Assembly: GCA_020091685.1 (NCBI GenBank)
Contig: CM034607.1
Coordinates: forward strand, 23,001,253 to 23,065,252
Reading direction: 5' to 3'
Origin: Lutjanus erythropterus
Lineage: Eukaryota; Chordata; Actinopteri; Lutjaniformes; Lutjanidae
DNA: 64,000 nucleotides
Positions 37,830-49,480 of the stretch are shown one piece after another. Numbering within the stretch: position 1 is the first letter of the stretch; each line of letters starts with the position of its first letter. The notes beneath the pieces are model-generated. The model did no database searches. It had not been told where the DNA came from and saw only the letters and a program-made list of their open reading frames with translations. A program made the translations under genes and the position numbers.

Positions 37830-38630
37830 CATTCTTACAAATAAAGGGGATAACAAGAACCATAAAGGGTTCCTCAGCTTGAAGAAAACTTTTTGGTTAT
37901 TGCTAGAACCTTTTATAAAGGTTCCACTTGGAACCCTTACAGGGAGTTTTACCTAGAGCCCAGCATTATACCTTAACAGCCTGTGAAAGAACCCCCTACG
38001 AGAAGTTCCACAGAGAACATTCTATGGTGAACGAGGGGTTTCTACTGTAGAACCCTTTTATATTCCAAGAGTTTTATACAAAACCCACCCAAGAGTTCTA
38101 CCAAGAACATTTTTATATTACAAGGGTTTTATATAGAACTCATCCACAGGGTTCTACTGAGAATTATTCGATATTCTAAAACCCACCCAGGGGTTCTCAC
38201 AAGAACCCTTCTATATTACAAGGGTTTTAATCTAAAACCCAGGGAGTTCTATCAAGAACCTCTTGATATTTCCATGATTTAACCTAAAACCTACCCACAG
38301 GGTTCTATCAAGAATTCTTTTATATTCCAAGGGTTTTTAGCTAGAACCCATCCAGAGGGTTCTACCAATAACCCTTTTATATTCTAAGGGTTTTCGATAC
38401 AGGTTTCTACTTAGAACCCTTTTATATTCCAAGGATTTTATCTAGAACCCACTAAGGGGGTTCTACCAAGAACCTTTTTATATTCCCATGATTTTAAAAT
38501 CCACCCGTGAGGTTCTATCTAGAACTCTTTTATATACCAAGGGTTTTATCTAGATTCTAGGATTCTTCAGAAGCAAAAGGTTCTGGGTAGAACCTCAGCC
38601 CTTCATGAAGAACCCTTATTTGTAAGAGTG
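37830..38630. mobile_element. TIR-bounded element carrying a minisatellite
   Basis: CATTCTTACAAATAAAGGGG at the left and AACCCTTATTTGTAAGAGTG at the right are inverted repeats (about 17 of 20 positions agree). Between them lies an array of GGGTTCT/AGAACCC words. No coding frame is present. The start of a second, related copy is visible at the right edge of the window. The ends are typical of a non-autonomous DNA transposon common in fish; no clear target duplication was found. Confidence 0.65.
38030..38570. repeat. about 10-copy minisatellite, unit about 55 bp
   Basis: Units run GGGTTCTACCAAGAACCCTT, then TTATATTCCAAGGGTTTTAT and CTAGAACCCACCC. About ten imperfect units can be lined up; one or two are shortened. 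GGTTCT and AGAACC are themselves complementary, so each unit can fold on itself. Confidence 0.8.
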
Positions 38631-39179
38631 TACCTGAGGATGTGGGGTTACCTGTGCGGCCTCATCAGTGATAGACCATTTCACAGTGAGCATGCCTCAT
38701 TTCTCCGACAGTCAACGAGGCACAGAGAGGCCATTAAATCGACTACATGTGAACATGACCCACTCAGTCCCAGACAACACGTGTGGATGAGACTCTACAA
38801 CCACACAACATCTTAATCTTGACTTTGATGGAGGACGTTCTGGCACACGATCGGCCATGCTGTTCACCTTGTATGATAGGACTGTTAATCTTGATAATGT
38901 CATGAATGATCCACTGATCATCTACAGCGCTGCAATACCTCACTATTCTTATGCACCATGCGCATCCAAGTCTAGACTCCTTCTTTAAAGAAAATAGCTT
39001 GTTGTGATAAAATATGGAATAGTATGATAAGTTCACGGCGTGATCTATCATCCTAGAGATCAGAGAGCTTTTGCTCAATTTATAAGGCTGCATCTGCCTC
39101 AGGATGCTATTGCATTCATTGCATTCATCTGTCATTTTCCAAAGCATATGAAAAGTTATTTCTCCCTAAGAGGCTGTGA

Positions 39180-39560
39180 TCTGCAGAGGCAATGACAGTT
39201 TCGATTGAAAATGTATCTTCATTTTTTATTTGATTACAATAATACTTTCATCTACCGCATCATCTCCAAGAAGGGAACAAAGCAATCACATCTTGTCAAT
39301 GAGAGCTTCAGTTTTTGACAACTTAAATAAAAAATATAAACGAGAATGTTTCACTGCCTTTGCATAAAAGTCAGAGCCTTGCATCTTTATTTTACACAAA
39401 ATTATAATTTCAAATAATAACACAAGTCACGGAATCTGTCGTTTTAATTTTTAATCAGGCTTTTAATCACAATAATTATCGCATGAAATTATACAATAAT
39501 TATGCAATTATGGAACTGAAAAAGATCCTCTTGCTTCTGAATGCGTGACACAGGACTTTA
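39180..39560. other. candidate conserved non-coding block
   Basis: AT-rich with many POU/homeodomain-like words (TTTGCATAAAA, ATAATTATGCAATTATGG, TTTGATTACAATAATAC, TTTTAATCAGGC) and no transposon hallmarks. A possible developmental enhancer, by composition only. Confidence 0.25.
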
Positions 39561-40383
39561 ACATAAATAAAGAAATAAAACTTTCTGAGAACAACTCTCA
39601 AACACATATCAGCATAGAAAATTGGCTGCAAACATTCACAGTTCGCCCCATTCGTCAAGATTGATTGTGACCTGTCGACACGGCTGAAAGCGCCTGCAGT
39701 GATGCTTCAAATCCTATTGGCATGCTGCATAAAAAGTTTATAAGAAAGTTGCAATTGATAGAGCACAAGCACGAGAGAGAGCGAGGTACAAATCTGAGCT
39801 CAACAGAGATATCAACTGTCTGCAGGCAGAATGTCAGACTCTGAAAAGTTGGCGTGCATTTCTACCTCTTCAGAATAACAGTCGCCTTATCAACATTTCC
39901 CTCACTTTGGTACGAGCAGCCTCTGCCTGCGTCGTGTCTTTTCAGAAGGTTTGCCATTCAGATATGAGAAATGTTGCGCGCAGAAAAGAGTTGAACTTGG
40001 TCTGACATTATCCCCGTGGGAGACAAAAAATATGACTCACGTGTTGAAAATTGAAGCTTGTCTCCCAATTTCCCAGCTGCCTCAGCTTGACAAATGACCC
40101 TTCTTTCACTTTCCTGAGTGGCCAACGAGGGCTTGTCTCAATTCAGAAGACAACAGATTTATGTGATATTGCTTCAATGACAGCCCTGAAACCTCGGTGG
40201 CGAAATTACGGCAGCAGCATTCGAAACAAGAGGAGCGGAGTGAAATTATTCTGCTGGTGACAAAGCACGTCTCTCCAAGTCTTTTGACAGTTTAAACAGA
40301 GATCACGCACGAATGAAGACCCCTGTCATATAGGTTTCTCACAAACTATGACAGTTTCTTACTCCATTTGCCTCACTCATCTT

Positions 40384-41322
40384 CAGAGACAGGCACAAAT
40401 ACATCAAAAAGTATCATGTTGCTAATTAAAAATATGTATTCATCAAATGTATCAAAATAAAACACGAAATACTGGTATAAGAAAATGTATTTAATTAAAA
40501 TACAAGTAATTTCTAATTTGAAAATACGAAAATATATTCTGTACCAGTGCAGGAGTTTCATGGGGGCCCTGAAGGCCATGGCGGCCGTGCCCCCTCACTT
40601 TGGCATTATGCCCCACAAAAAATGATCTGCCCTGAGGCCGAAGTGGATTCTGATTGGGCAAAATCAGGCTGCGAATTTGGGGGTGCATGCTGGGTGGTTT
40701 CTACAGAAAATACAGAATATTTGCTCATTCTAGAGCACGTGTTTTCTAATTGCTATTTTCTTCTGTTTTATTTTACTGTCTTTACTGTCTCTTCTTTTCT
40801 GTTTCCTGTGCTTGGATTAGCTATGTGCCAGGGTTTTTTAAAAATGTAACAATGGTTAAAAGATGTTGCTGAGGTAAACCTGTAAAAGTTATATATAAGT
40901 TATATAAAGTATATTCACTTTCACAGATGCACAAGCAACAGTTTTTAATCATCTTCAAAGAATTTTTTAAAACAGATGAGTCTAGCACGTAGGATATTTA
41001 CAGGAAACAGAAAAGTTGACTGAAGTTTGCTCAACTGTCATTGGAGCACAGAGCAAAAAAGGGGCGGGACTTAAGAATGGTCAGTTTTTGTACTTTTTTC
41101 CCCCCTACAGTTTAAATGGTAAAATGTGTCTCATCTGATAATAAAATTACATTTTAAATAATGTATTTTAAGTATTTCAAATACATAAATACAAGATTTT
41201 AAAGTATTTTGCTATAAACTACATCTTGTTTTTTCTATCCAGCAAAATACAAATTATAAAATATTTATAAGTACCTAAATACATGTTTTAAATACATTTC
41301 ATTGAAATACTGCCCATCTCTG
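40384..41322. mobile_element. hAT-like element with perfect 8-bp target duplication
   Basis: The left end CAGAGACAGGCACAAATACA and right end AAATACTGCCCATCTCTG are imperfect inverted repeats of the CAGAGATGGGCAGTAT type. CTCATCTT occurs immediately before (40376-40383) and immediately after (41323-41330), an exact 8-bp target duplication. The outer parts are rich in ATACATTT-like words. A GC-rich block at 40.55-40.69 kb lies inside. No transposase survives. Confidence 0.85.
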
Positions 41323-42338
41323 CTCATCTTTACTGAGGCTTTGTTCTGCACCAAATAATATTTGTGCTTTTTCCTTTTAATGCCCTTTTGTATAGTTCAC
41401 AAATACATTAAATTAAAGGCCAACTCTGTTCTTTTTTTTCTGACCAAAGAGCACTCTGCAGAGGTGGTTCAATACCAAGTGGCCCCTCGGTCAGGACTAT
41501 GCATCTCTGTGCTCAGCCCGTGTCCAATCGATTCTCCTCCTGGTTGCCCTCGATCGGTCATCTGACAGAACACAATTCACGCCTCCAAAATAAAGTTAAA
41601 TTTAGCCGGACTCTCCAATGAATATGGGCGAGATGGGATGAGGTGGAGAGAGAGAGGGAGGAGAGGAGGGGAGGGGGGCTGCAGGACGGGCAAAATGGAC
41701 ACAGGCAGGGGGGAGAGAGACACAGCCAGCCTTCTGTAGGCTGTTTAGAGCTGGTGATGTCATCACAGACAATGTCTCTACTGTAGGACACAATGCAGAC
41801 TTTTAGTTTAAATCATAGACACGCACAAATCTTTTCTTTGTCTTTGACAGTTATGAATGTGGAGTGTTGTAAAGTCTGCACAAACGACTTAGCCTGGTAA
41901 AGCAGCGGTTTGACTGATATTTGTTGAACCATAGAGATGTATTTTCAGACAAAAAAGCGGGCAGCATTTTGAAGGAATGGTTTGACATTTCGGGAAATAC
42001 ACTCATTCACTTTCTTGCCGAGCGTTAAATGAGAAGATCAATATCACTCTCGTACCTGTCTATTAAATATGAACCTACAGCCAAGAGATGGTTAAATCAA
42101 ATGGCGTGAAGACTGGAAGCAGGGGGAAACAGCTGGCCAAGCTCTCTCTGAAGTTCAGAAATCCACCTACCAGCACCGCCAAAGCTCAGTAACCAACATG
42201 TTTTGCATCTTTTGTTTAATTTATATTTATACAAAAACAAAAATGTAACGTTTTATTGGTGATCTTAGAAATGTTGGTAGGTGGTAAGGCTGTAACAAAA
42301 TTTCCTGAGGTTATTTAGGTTTGTTTTTTGCCAATTAC

Positions 42339-42853
42339 TTAAAAAGGAGATCTGTTATATATTTACTGTGATTATAAAATGAATAAGTATTTGTTTATGA
42401 GTTGTAAAAAGTCATTAATAATCTTGTAGAAGGCACTGACTTTGATAGCAGTTAAATTGAGTACAATATGATAATGGAGTAAATGAGAGGCAGTCACTCA
42501 AACTCCAGAGTGTGTATTTTCAGAGCAGTGAGCTTTTGTTTTCAGGATAACAGGCTTAACTTTACATTGACAAACAACTGACAGTTATAAACAGCTGATC
42601 AACTTATAGTAGAGGACTCATTGTTGCTTGTTATTGTCAGTTTACTTTGTTGTGCCTTTCCTGCACTCCTGCAGAGCTCCTGCTCTTCCGTGAGTCTGGG
42701 GAGGAGGAAACAACTTACTTCAACCATAAATCATATATTTAATAGGATTTCAACCTATTTAATATACAGTCTATGGCTCCAATTTACTATCTGGGCTGCA
42801 CTTTTTTTTTTGCTTTTTTTTGCAAGCACAATTGCTACATATTGCTCCTTTAC
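42339..42853 (+). mobile_element. TTAA MITE nested in fold-back element
   Basis: It starts TTAAAAAGGAGATCTGTTAT and ends CAATTGCTACATATTGCTCCTTTAC. The interior shares CAGTCACTCAAACTCCAGAG, GACAGTTATAAACAGCTGAT and GGAGGAAACAACTTACTTCAA with the 56.65-kb copy. Confidence 0.7.
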
Positions 42854-43086
42854 TTTACGAAATATTAAGTAATTTGGTGCAGTAATACTAAGTGAAACAT
42901 GTGTGGCTGTCACTTCACTGCCCAGTCTGTGCAAGCTAACTGCTAGGTGCTAATTATTATTACAAAACATTGCAGATGCCTTACTGTAGTTTGCCATTAC
43001 CATTACCATTTCTTTTTCACACATAGCTATAGCATTACCTTCAAGACATGTCTGTCATGTAATTTACATACAGCAGAGCAGCAACA

Positions 43087-43107
43087 AACACACACACACA
43101 CACACTG
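43087..43107. repeat. CA microsatellite
   Basis: ACACACACACACACACACAC, about 10 units, inside the fold-back element. Confidence 0.85.
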
Positions 43108-43617
43108 GTGACAGAGCATAAGAGTTACCAGCATCTATTACTTTCGTTATTTAGTTGACTTCAAATGAGTAATACTGAGTTCAACAGGTTAACTTACAAA
43201 ATAAACACATAAAAAAACATGGCAAAACTTACGGTTTCCAAGTTTGAAGAGTCATGGACAGCCAATATCAATCCTTCTTTGAGCTTGAAAAACAGAGCGC
43301 TTTTTGTCGTTGCTTCCCATCCCCTGCTGTTGGCTGTTAAAATTACGTTTTTTATGACAGCCCTTGTAGGATGATTTTTTTTTCATCTTTAGACAGAGCC
43401 AGGCCAGCTGTTTACCCCTGTTTCCAGTCTGCATGCTTAGCTGAGCTAATTCTCGCCTGGTTTTAGCTTTATATTCAATGGACAGACATGAAAGTGGTAT
43501 CAATCTTCACATGAAGCTCTTGGCAAAAAAGCAAATCAGCATGTTTACCAAAATCTATCCTTTTAAGGAACAAGACTGAGGGGAATCCACCCTTTTAACA
43601 TCAGACAATTGGAGATG

Positions 43618-43805
43618 TCAAGGCAGGAAAACACACACAGGTGTGAATAATAACATTAATGGCTTAATCCCATTAAGTGTCACAGCGAGCCATGTCAGTG
43701 AGTGAGCATGTACAATACGAGAGCCCTGGAACTGGCTCACCTAAATGGACTTCAGCCATCATTAATGTTATTAATCTTACTTGTGTTTTCCCAGCCTTGA
43801 CAGGT
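43618..43805. repeat. inverted repeat, about 60-bp arms
   Basis: CAAGGCAGGAAAACACACAC...AATAATAACATTAATGGCT on the left is the inverse of AGCCATCATTAATGTTATTA...TTGTGTTTTCCCAGCCTTG on the right, with small gaps. Probably a fold-back MITE. Confidence 0.65.
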
Positions 43806-44452
43806 CAAAATGCCTGTGGTGAAACGGGTCCATTAGATGGGCTCTATGGTGAGGATCTTTTGCAGCCTTTAAAGAAAATATGAATATGAATAGTAGTAAT
43901 CAGTATGAATCGTAGTCAATGGCAAGAGACAAATATTTTTTTTGATACCATTTGAATTGTGTCATGAATTACACATGATGTTTGTCAATTTAAAAGGCAG
44001 TTTTACAAGTCAATAAAGTCCCAGTTTGTTGTAGGTTAGTTTAGATTTTCATTTAGCGACATCTCTCATCTTGAATCATCACAAACACCAACATCGCTGT
44101 CAGCGTTATCTTACCATGATGTGTTTTTTCCAGTGACTCCTGGTCCTCAGACAAATTTCTTGTCTTGTCAAATTATATTTTAAATTCACAAACATCATAT
44201 GTGTGATTTGTGGCACAATTCAAAAGGGATCAAAACAGTATTTGTCTCTCACCATCAATTACTGGTCATATGTTTTTCTGAGTTAAAGCCTCATGGCGGT
44301 CCACCAGAAGGGGAGGGACTTCACCTTGCTATTGTGTTGCTGAGATGTTTACTGAAGTTCGTATGCTAACCAACTAGCCCCATCCCACCCTGTCTCGTAA
44401 TACCACTTTCTACCATACCGACAGGGGTGGAGGACACCCCAACTTTCTGATG

Positions 44453-44716
44453 ATATGCCGGCCTCTTCTCATTCCCAATTTGTCACGTCCCGACGTATTG
44501 TCACCACCCCTTGGTGACTCAGATGCACATGGTACCTGGCTGCAAAGGGCTGCAAATGTACCCAGACTATAACTGTTTCACAGCGTTAACCACATGCTGC
44601 TCTCTGGAAGCATCTGCTACAGCTGGTAAAGGTACCTTCTGCACCTGCATGAGATGCCAAGGGGCGGTGACAAAACAACAGCATGTGATGAGTTGGAATG
44701 AAAACGGTTTGGATAT
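44453..44716. mobile_element. fold-back MITE (GTCACC(A/G)CCCCTTGG arms)
   Basis: GATATGCCGG...ATTGTCACCACCCCTTGGTG...ACATGGTACC on the left is the inverse of GGTACCTTCTGCACCTGCAT...CCAAGGGGCGGTGACAAAAC...GGATATG on the right. Arms are about 90 bp and the centre about 85 bp. No coding capacity. Confidence 0.65.
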
Positions 44717-44999
44717 GTGGACCCCAGTTTAGTTCCTTTAATGCTAAGATGCAGTGGCTGCATAATATAACAAATACATTTGTATTTGCTGCAGCACTGT
44801 GACATATTATTAACAATGATGGATTATTATAATCATTATTTTGTCATATTTTCACTTCACTAATTATCCTACATGTAAGATTTTTTTCATAACTGCCTCT
44901 TATGTCTTGCATCGACTTTGGTTGACCTTTGAAGGGAACATTTCAGGTTTTAACAATGCTGCAGCAGGGACGTCTGGAGATTAACATCGTCACATCGGG

Positions 45000-45405
45000 C
45001 TCGCTGCAGTCTCTCATGGAACATTAACTGGAACGGCACAGCAATCAGTAAATTATTTCTAAATAGACAAATTAATATGGAACACAGATTAAAGGATATT
45101 CTGAGCCAAATTAGTCCCAAATCATCATCTCACCCTACGTGCAACTAGGGGATGATTGATGCAGGGAATTAAGTGGAATGGCATCGTCCTTGTTGGCTCA
45201 AACGATCAACACATTTGAGATTTTGTTGGAGGGGAAATCACCACATAACTGCCAAGCGCCGGTCTTGTGAAATGTAAGCAAACAGCTCTCTTAATATATC
45301 CTCCCAAGACAAACACCCTCAGATCAAACATGCTGCCATTTGTGACACAGCTGTGTTTGTCCTTGAGAGGCTGTTTTTTTTTTTTTTGCTATCGAGCGCT
45401 AGCTG
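45000..45405. other. candidate conserved non-coding block
   Basis: No repeat hallmarks; motif-dense sequence such as AGACAAATTAATATGG, GGGGATGATTGATGCAGGG and TTTGTGACACAGCTGTGTTTG. Could be a conserved intergenic enhancer; untested. Confidence 0.22.
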
Positions 45406-46797
45406 AAAACATAATGACACAATAGTTCATTCAGGCATAAGGAAATTAAAGTAATATCGAAACTATCAAGTCCACTGCTATCAGACAAAAATGTCTAGGA
45501 GGACAGCAGGGGTAATGGCTCCTAATACACCAGCAGTCTCATCTCTCTGTCTCTGGGCCTCGGCTGCCTGCTGCTCTTATCTTAACAGGCACATCATCCA
45601 CTGGACAATTGCAGCATGCAATTGTGGCTCAGGGCCTGAAAGTTTCTTCCAGAATGTGACTCCTGCTGCTGCCACTATCGCTGCCAATAACAAAGCTGCA
45701 CAACCCCGAGTGCTGCTTTGTAATGTGTCAAGGGAACATCTAAATCACATGGGTGTTTGGAGTGGAGTGGAAAAAAAAGGAGCTGGGAACGACTGGGATG
45801 GCTGGGGGGGGAATGACCTCTGACGTTCACTGGACCCGGAGAGCCGAGAGAGGAGGTGATAACGGAGCAAGGAGTAATTTGTCTTCCTTGTCATCTCCTT
45901 GCTGGAGCTTAAAATATTGTTTATAGCTTTCGCCAACCAACGCACTCCTCGGCTCAACTTTGATTGATGTATGAGGCGTCACCATGGAAACCAGCATGTG
46001 GGAATGATAAGTGACTTTGGCAGGAGAATATCTCCTTCTGGATTATTAAGACCACCTCGGGGTTGTGTGAGCGTTTGCCTCTTTGTATATACGTGCACGC
46101 AATGACGAGCTGTTCTTGGCTGAAGCACTCTGCCGGCTGCTGCCTCCCACACAAAGGGTTAATCGGGTTAGAAAGTATCGAGATTGAGCAGCTGACAAGA
46201 ATACATACAGTGCCTCAGGTATGGAGTTTAAGCAGGACCACTGGCGTCTTGAGCGTATACTTTCTGATGCATTGTGACAGGCGAGTGACGGAAAGTGCTG
46301 TGAGAAACGAAGTCAACAGAGTGAGAGAATCAGACATAGAAAAATTTCTTAAGTTATGCTTGCCAACAGCAGCTGTTTAAATGCAATTAGGTCCCACCAA
46401 GATACAAAGTGACTCCAGTGTTTAGTGACTGGTTAGTATGACTCAGAGTGGCTCTAAGTAATGGAAAGACCTGTCACATCTTGAGCTCTTTGCACAGTGC
46501 ACTGCTTCCATTTTTTTACCCTCACAGCACAAACATCAGCTCACTGGATCCTGCACTTTAGCTTTTAAGCCCAGTTGGTTCCAGAAGGCACAAGTGATGT
46601 CTTTGTATGCAGCATCCAGTAGAGCCACTATGACCTCTACTGGTGAAAAGGCAAAATGCAGGAGTTTGGGGCAGTATTGTGCTGTAGTGTCACTGGTAAT
46701 GAAGTAAATAAGTGTGCACAAGCTCCCATGTTGCCTTAATTAAAATACAAACTGGGATTGCAGACCAGAGGATTTGTAGGAACTGACTAAGGATATG

Positions 46798-46822
46798 AAT
46801 AAATAAATAAATAAATAAATTT
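46798..46822. repeat. AAAT tetranucleotide microsatellite
   Basis: AATAAATAAATAAATAAATA, about six units. Confidence 0.9.
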
Positions 46823-47006
46823 AATTTGTATAGCACAAAACGGGGATTACAAAGTCCTTTATACATAAAACACAACAATTACAATACAGTAATATATGAG
46901 TAAACAGGCAGGCATGCATGAATAAAAAACTTAAATAAAATACTATAATAATAATAATATAATAATAGGATAACATCTAAAAAAAAAAAACTTAAAGCAA
47001 TAAAAC

Positions 47007-47430
47007 TTAAAGGAGCAATATGCAGCAAATTGTACATGAAATAATTAGTATTGCAGTCCATAGACTGTTGTTTGAAATCCTATTTAATGTATAATTTATG
47101 GTTGAAGCAGGTAGTTCCCACCCACCCCCTCCTCCCTAGACTGTGGAAGCTCTGCAGGCTGCAGGAACACTGCAGGAGTGCAAGATGAGCGCAACATCAC
47201 AAATTGACAAGTGAGGACGAGGTCCTACACTATAAGTCGATCAGCTGTTAATAACCGTCAATTAATAACTGTTATTAACTGTCAATGTAAAGTGAAGGCT
47301 GTGATCCTGAAAATAAAAGCCTGCTGCCCCCTGTACTTTGAGCTCAGTGACTGACTTCCTGTTTTAAGTCCTGCATTCTGTACAATTTGGAATCTGTTAA
47401 TTGATTTATGATTTATACATATTAATAGAC
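47007..47430 (-). mobile_element. TTAA MITE, minus orientation
   Basis: TTAAAGGAGCAATATGCAGC at 47007 is the inverse of the usual right end. The block GATCAGCTGTTAATAACCGT and AGCTCAGTGACTGACTTCC are complements of interior landmarks of the 42.3- and 56.7-kb copies. The far end is decayed. Confidence 0.6.
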
Positions 47431-47809
47431 CATTTCTGCAGTCCAACCATGTGGACATAAAAGCATGAAGAATTGTGTGGGTGCCATTAAAAGTCTGCGT
47501 GGATCGTATCCTGGCAACATGCCTCAGATGGTAGTAGCATGTCAGTATGATCTTTTTTTTACATGCGTCTCAAAAATGAGGTTGGAGTCAAAGAGCAGTT
47601 GAAAAAAACAAACCAGACACAGAAAGACAAAGCACACAATGTGAGACTGTCAAAAGAATCAATACTTGGATACTTTTTCATTTTTCACAATGATAACAAC
47701 CAATTTGTTACACGCCTGAGCACTTTGATATTTTACTACAGGAGGAATTTTCAGTATTAATACCAGGCATAAGAGAAGATAAATCAGAGGAAGATTTTGT
47801 TTCATTTGA

Positions 47810-48365
47810 ATTATGAGAATAAAGTCAGAATTTGGAGAATTAAGTCAAAATGTCAAGTTGAAATACCATGTCGGAAATACAGAGTAACATTTTTTTTTTT
47901 AAGTTTTAAAAGTTAGATGCTTGCTGTAGCACCACCATCAGGACTATAAGCCCACAAAACCAGTACAGGACTTTTGGTGAAGGTCTGGACCTACGTGCAG
48001 AGTTTGGTTTATGCTCTTGCATGTGAAGGGTGATTTTCTAGGGAGGAGAAGGAGGAAGAAGAAGAAGAAGGAGAGGAAGGAGTAAAAGAGCAAAAACAAG
48101 AGTCTAATAAAAGAGAGGAGAAAGACTTTTTAAAATGTTGCATTTCAAGAATAAAGTTGAAATGTCGACAATAAAGTTGAACTTTCAGTATAAGTGCCAG
48201 GCAAAAAAAAAATAATTCAAAGGAAGAAGATTTCTTTGGAATTTTGCTTTATGGAAATAAAGTTGAAGTGTCAAGAATAAAGTTGAAATATGTGGAGAAT
48301 AAAGCTGGAACGGTATTTTCAAATCCTCAAAATGTCAGCTTCATTCTTGACATTTCGACTTTGCT
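47810..48365. repeat. AATAAAGTTGAAATGTC degenerate repeat
   Basis: Words like AGAATAAAGTTGAAATGTCGA recur several times (near 47817, 48150-48180, 48255-48300), then appear inverted as CATTCTTGACATTTCGACTT (48339-48360). It behaves as a loose tandem array with an inverted copy. A GAA/GGA-rich stretch (48050-48080) lies inside. Confidence 0.6.
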
Positions 48366-48554
48366 CTTAAAATGCAAAATAAAAAAAACTTCTATCTCTC
48401 GTTTCCCCATTCATGACCTCAAGAACTGATTCATTCTTTATTGTCCTGCCTGATATTTAGAAAAACAGTGTCAGTGACTATTTAACAACTCTGTGGAGGT
48501 TGTTAATTTATAAAAAGACACCTCCAACCAATTCCAACATGTCGCAGCATCAAA

Positions 48555-48677
48555 ATAAGAATGAGTTTATACTGACAAAAAACAATAAAGCCGATTAGTT
48601 TGAACATTAACTATCTTGTCTTTGTACTGTGAATATACGTCAAAGATATTTTTTTTTTGGAATTGGAGTTGTACTAG
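48555..48677 (+). mobile_element. right end of the TACAACC-type fold-back family
   Basis: TTAGTTTGAACATTAACTAT and CTTGTCTTTGTACTGTGAAT through TTGGAATTGGAGTTGTAC match the right arm of the element at 4.43-4.85 kb. The left arm is missing. Confidence 0.55.
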
Positions 48678-49249
48678 TGGAGTGTTGAAAATTCCAGTAT
48701 GGCGCCAACTTTAATACAATGCAATTAATTTGTTCACTTCATTAAATCTACTATTGTTGAATCCGAAATTGAGTGATTTCATTTGAAAGGTACAGCCAGT
48801 ATAAACTGGCATAACAGCTTAAACATAACAGGATTATTGTTGACTGACTCCCGGTGCTACATGATTCATGTGTAATTGCTTTACACTTGTCCCGCACTGT
48901 TAACCGAACTGCACCTAACTGACTGCATGGACCTTTTTCTAGGGGATCTGTGCTCTTTCGCTCCTGCAAAAACAGTAAAAGCTCATTTTAATTTGCTATT
49001 GAAAGAACACATTATTCTTATACTGTCAGTAACAAACACGTCAGTGAAAAAGAAGTGCTTCAGGAGGCATTTCGAGGCATTTGCTTTATTAAAACTCTCT
49101 TAAATCTTCCTTTTCAGAACTTGACTCTGTGGCTGCAGGGAAATTGGCATCGCATTGTATGATTGTAAAATATTAAGAGAAATGTTACTTTTGTTACTTT
49201 TGACACCCCTGTGGTAATCCATTTATAATGTAAAATTAGAAATCATTTA

Positions 49250-49480
49250 TCATCAGCACGTATGGCCCGCGGCGGCGTCCAATTTATCTGTAGTGCAGCC
49301 CACATCAAGTGTGCCTGTGGCATAGTTTATGTAAATAGAGCATGTAAATTGTAGGAAGGGCAGCGGAAATCTCCCTATGAGACGGCAGCCCAGCCCACGG
49401 TAGCTGATAAATCACTTTTCTACTGTTCCCAAGTGTATATGTTTAACATTTCATGCATTTTCAGTGTTCGTCCTTTACAA
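49250..49480. other. candidate conserved non-coding block
   Basis: Motif-dense sequence between repeats, with CATAGTTTATGTAAATAGAGC and GTAGCTGATAAATCACTTTTC. It includes a small CG-rich stretch GGCCCGCGGCGGCGTCC near 49266, unusual for this AT-rich surrounding. Untested. Confidence 0.2.

Larger units (their letters stand above)
41969..43566. mobile_element. Long fold-back TTAA element, interrupted
   Basis: The left arm (GAAGGAATGGTTTGACATTT...GACTGGAAGCAGGGGGAAAC, 41971-42150) and right arm (about 43385-43562) are inverted copies over about 180 bp, sharing GGAAACAGGGG-AAACAGCTGGCC. Flanks are TTGA on the left and TTAA on the right (43563-43566). This is a known fish fold-back MITE pattern. 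A second MITE is nested inside at 42339-42853. Open frames here are arm-derived and not genes. Confidence 0.7.

Noticed and set aside
37830..38630. CRISPR-like array
   Set aside because: The repeated units are contiguous and imperfect with no unique spacers, and the window is vertebrate.
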